A stretch of 5,707 nucleotides of DNA, from contig JALGUI010000178.1 in NCBI GenBank assembly GCA_029820915.1, forward strand, positions 1 through 5,707, in the 5' to 3' direction. Positions 4,958 through 5,707 of the stretch are shown piece by piece (position 1 is the first letter of the stretch; each line of letters starts with the position of its first letter). Source of the stretch: Candidatus Zipacnadia bacterium (GTDB lineage Bacteria; Armatimonadota; Zipacnadia; Zipacnadales; UBA5352). Both the position numbers and the translations under genes were made by a program. The notes below the pieces were generated by a model that did not search any database, was not told where the DNA came from, and saw only the letters and a list, made by a program, of their open reading frames with translations.

Positions 4958-5707
4958 ATGGCACCTGAGGAGCGCACGGTCGCGGTGTTGGGCGGAGGCG
5001 CCGGGGCGCGCGCCGCCGCGGCGGAGCTGGCCCTGTCGGGCCGGCGCGTGCGCCTGTGGGATTTGCCTGAGTTCATCGAGGGCATGGCCGGGCTGCTCGG
5101 TGACCATCATCTCGAAGTCGATGGCCTTGCCGAGGGCCAGGCCGACCTCGATATGGTCACCGACGACATCGGCGCCGCCTGCGAGGGCGCGTCGCTGATC
5201 CTCATCGTTACCCAGGCCGCCGGGCACCGGCCCGTCGCCGAGGCCTTGGCCGAAGCGGTGACCTACGACCAGACCGTGGTGGTCATGCCCGGCAGTACGG
5301 GCGGGGCCCTTCAGGTCGCGAGGATCGTCAACGACGCGCGCGGCTTCGCGCCCACCGTCGCCGAGACGTCCACCCTCCCCTACGCCGCCCGCACCTGGGG
5401 CGAGCGCGGCGTCACCATCCGCCACCGCGTGAAGCTGGTGAAGCTCGCGGCCCTGCCGCGCGCCGAGACGCGGCGCGTCGTACGCGACCTCAAGCCGACC
5501 TTCCCGGGCCTGCAGGCTGCGGAGAACATCCTCGAGACGAGCCTGAGCAACGGGAATCCGGTCATCCACCCGGCGGTGGTGCTGCTCAACGCGGCCTGGG
5601 TTGAGCGCGTCGAGGGAGCGTGGGAGTTCTACGCCGAGGGCGTGACCCCGGCGGTGGCGCGGCTGATCGAGGGCATCGACGAGGAGCGATTGGCGCTGGG
5701 CCGCGCG
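4958..5707 (+). CDS. NAD(P)-dependent opine (octopine/nopaline) dehydrogenase family protein, N-terminal 250 residues (3' end outside window)
   Basis: The frame runs open from ATG 4958 to the window edge. Residues 7-35 form a Rossmann start, TVAVLGGGAGARAAAAELAL, followed by VRLWD; the dinucleotide loop is GxGxxA (Gly12, Gly14, Ala17), and Asp35 ends strand 2. Further on come SLILIVTQAAGHRPVAEAL, VVVMPGSTGG (strand plus Gly loop, like MPG in this family), ETSTLPYAAR and, at 192-205, LETSLSNGNPVIHP followed by LLNAAWVE. The SNxNPxxHPxxxLNA signature with His204 is that of the octopine/nopaline dehydrogenase domain; this His is the known catalytic residue of octopine dehydrogenase. Opine dehydrogenases reductively condense an amino acid with an alpha-keto acid, or run in reverse, in the cytoplasm; many bacterial homologues have unknown substrates, so the reaction here is open. 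About 110 or more C-terminal residues should lie beyond the window. The gene is coupled to the exported protein upstream, an unusual partner. Confidence 0.88.
   Translation, partial: MAPEERTVAVLGGGAGARAAAAELALSGRRVRLWDLPEFIEGMAGLLGDHHLEVDGLAEGQADLDMVTDDIGAACEGASLILIVTQAAGHRPVAEALAEAVTYDQTVVVMPGSTGGALQVARIVNDARGFAPTVAETSTLPYAARTWGERGVTIRHRVKLVKLAALPRAETRRVVRDLKPTFPGLQAAENILETSLSNGNPVIHPAVVLLNAAWVERVEGAWEFYAEGVTPAVARLIEGIDEERLALGRA

Noticed and set aside
3285..4964. 559-codon open frame on minus opposite the duplicated-domain gene
   Set aside because: Its translation is low-complexity (His, Arg, Gly, Val, Leu rich) with no recognisable domain, while the plus frame has a ribosome binding site, a signal-peptide-like start and an internal domain duplication. 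It is a GC-rich antisense shadow.
4928..5569. 213-codon open frame on minus opposite the dehydrogenase-like gene
   Set aside because: The plus frame carries the clear Rossmann and SNxNPxxHP signatures, so the minus frame is an antisense shadow.

Overview
The window is a GC-rich piece of bacterial chromosome holding four protein genes, two of them cut by the window ends, plus two non-coding gaps that are unusually rich in short palindromes. Base composition, the gene types and the abundant hairpin repeats next to GTAG-like tetranucleotides suggest a free-living, repeat-rich bacterium from an environmental lineage such as Armatimonadota or Planctomycetota. That placement is an inference from general style; no marker gene is present.

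Layout. (1) Bases 1-978, plus strand: the C-terminal 325 codons of a probable (beta/alpha)-barrel protein of glycoside-hydrolase type. (2) Bases 979-1623: a 645-bp gap between convergent genes. It holds no convincing gene but several inverted and tandem repeats: an inverted pair with a perfect 14-bp arm, a 110-bp tandem duplication in which each copy carries an inverted hairpin pair, and two further single hairpins. (3) Bases 1624-3105, minus strand: a 493-residue, mostly helical protein of unknown function. (4) Bases 3106-3314: a divergent intergenic region with a simple hairpin and a 64-bp inverted pair of hairpins, which ends just before the next ribosome binding site. (5) Bases 3315-4952, plus strand: a probably exported 545-residue beta-rich protein made of two diverged copies of one domain. 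(6) Bases 4958-5707, plus strand: the N-terminal 250 residues of an opine (octopine/nopaline) dehydrogenase-like enzyme. Its start lies 5 bases after the previous stop, so the two are very likely co-transcribed.

How the parts relate. The duplicated beta-domain gene and the opine dehydrogenase-like gene form an operon, with the shared promoter presumably in the 3106-3314 gap. The helical-protein gene is divergent from it and may share control sequences. The first gene is convergent to the helical one and appears unlinked in function, although the barrel protein and the beta-sandwich-like protein could both serve carbohydrate metabolism.

The most interesting signal is the repeat family. On its own strand, almost every hairpin is preceded by GTAG, GTGG or GTAC, then has 4-7-bp arms and a 4-6-base loop, and most occur as inverted pairs. 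This is the architecture of REP sequences and BIMEs, which in enterobacteria and pseudomonads are tied to the REP-associated tyrosine transposases (RAYT/TnpA-REP). Here the stem sequences differ between units while pairing is kept.
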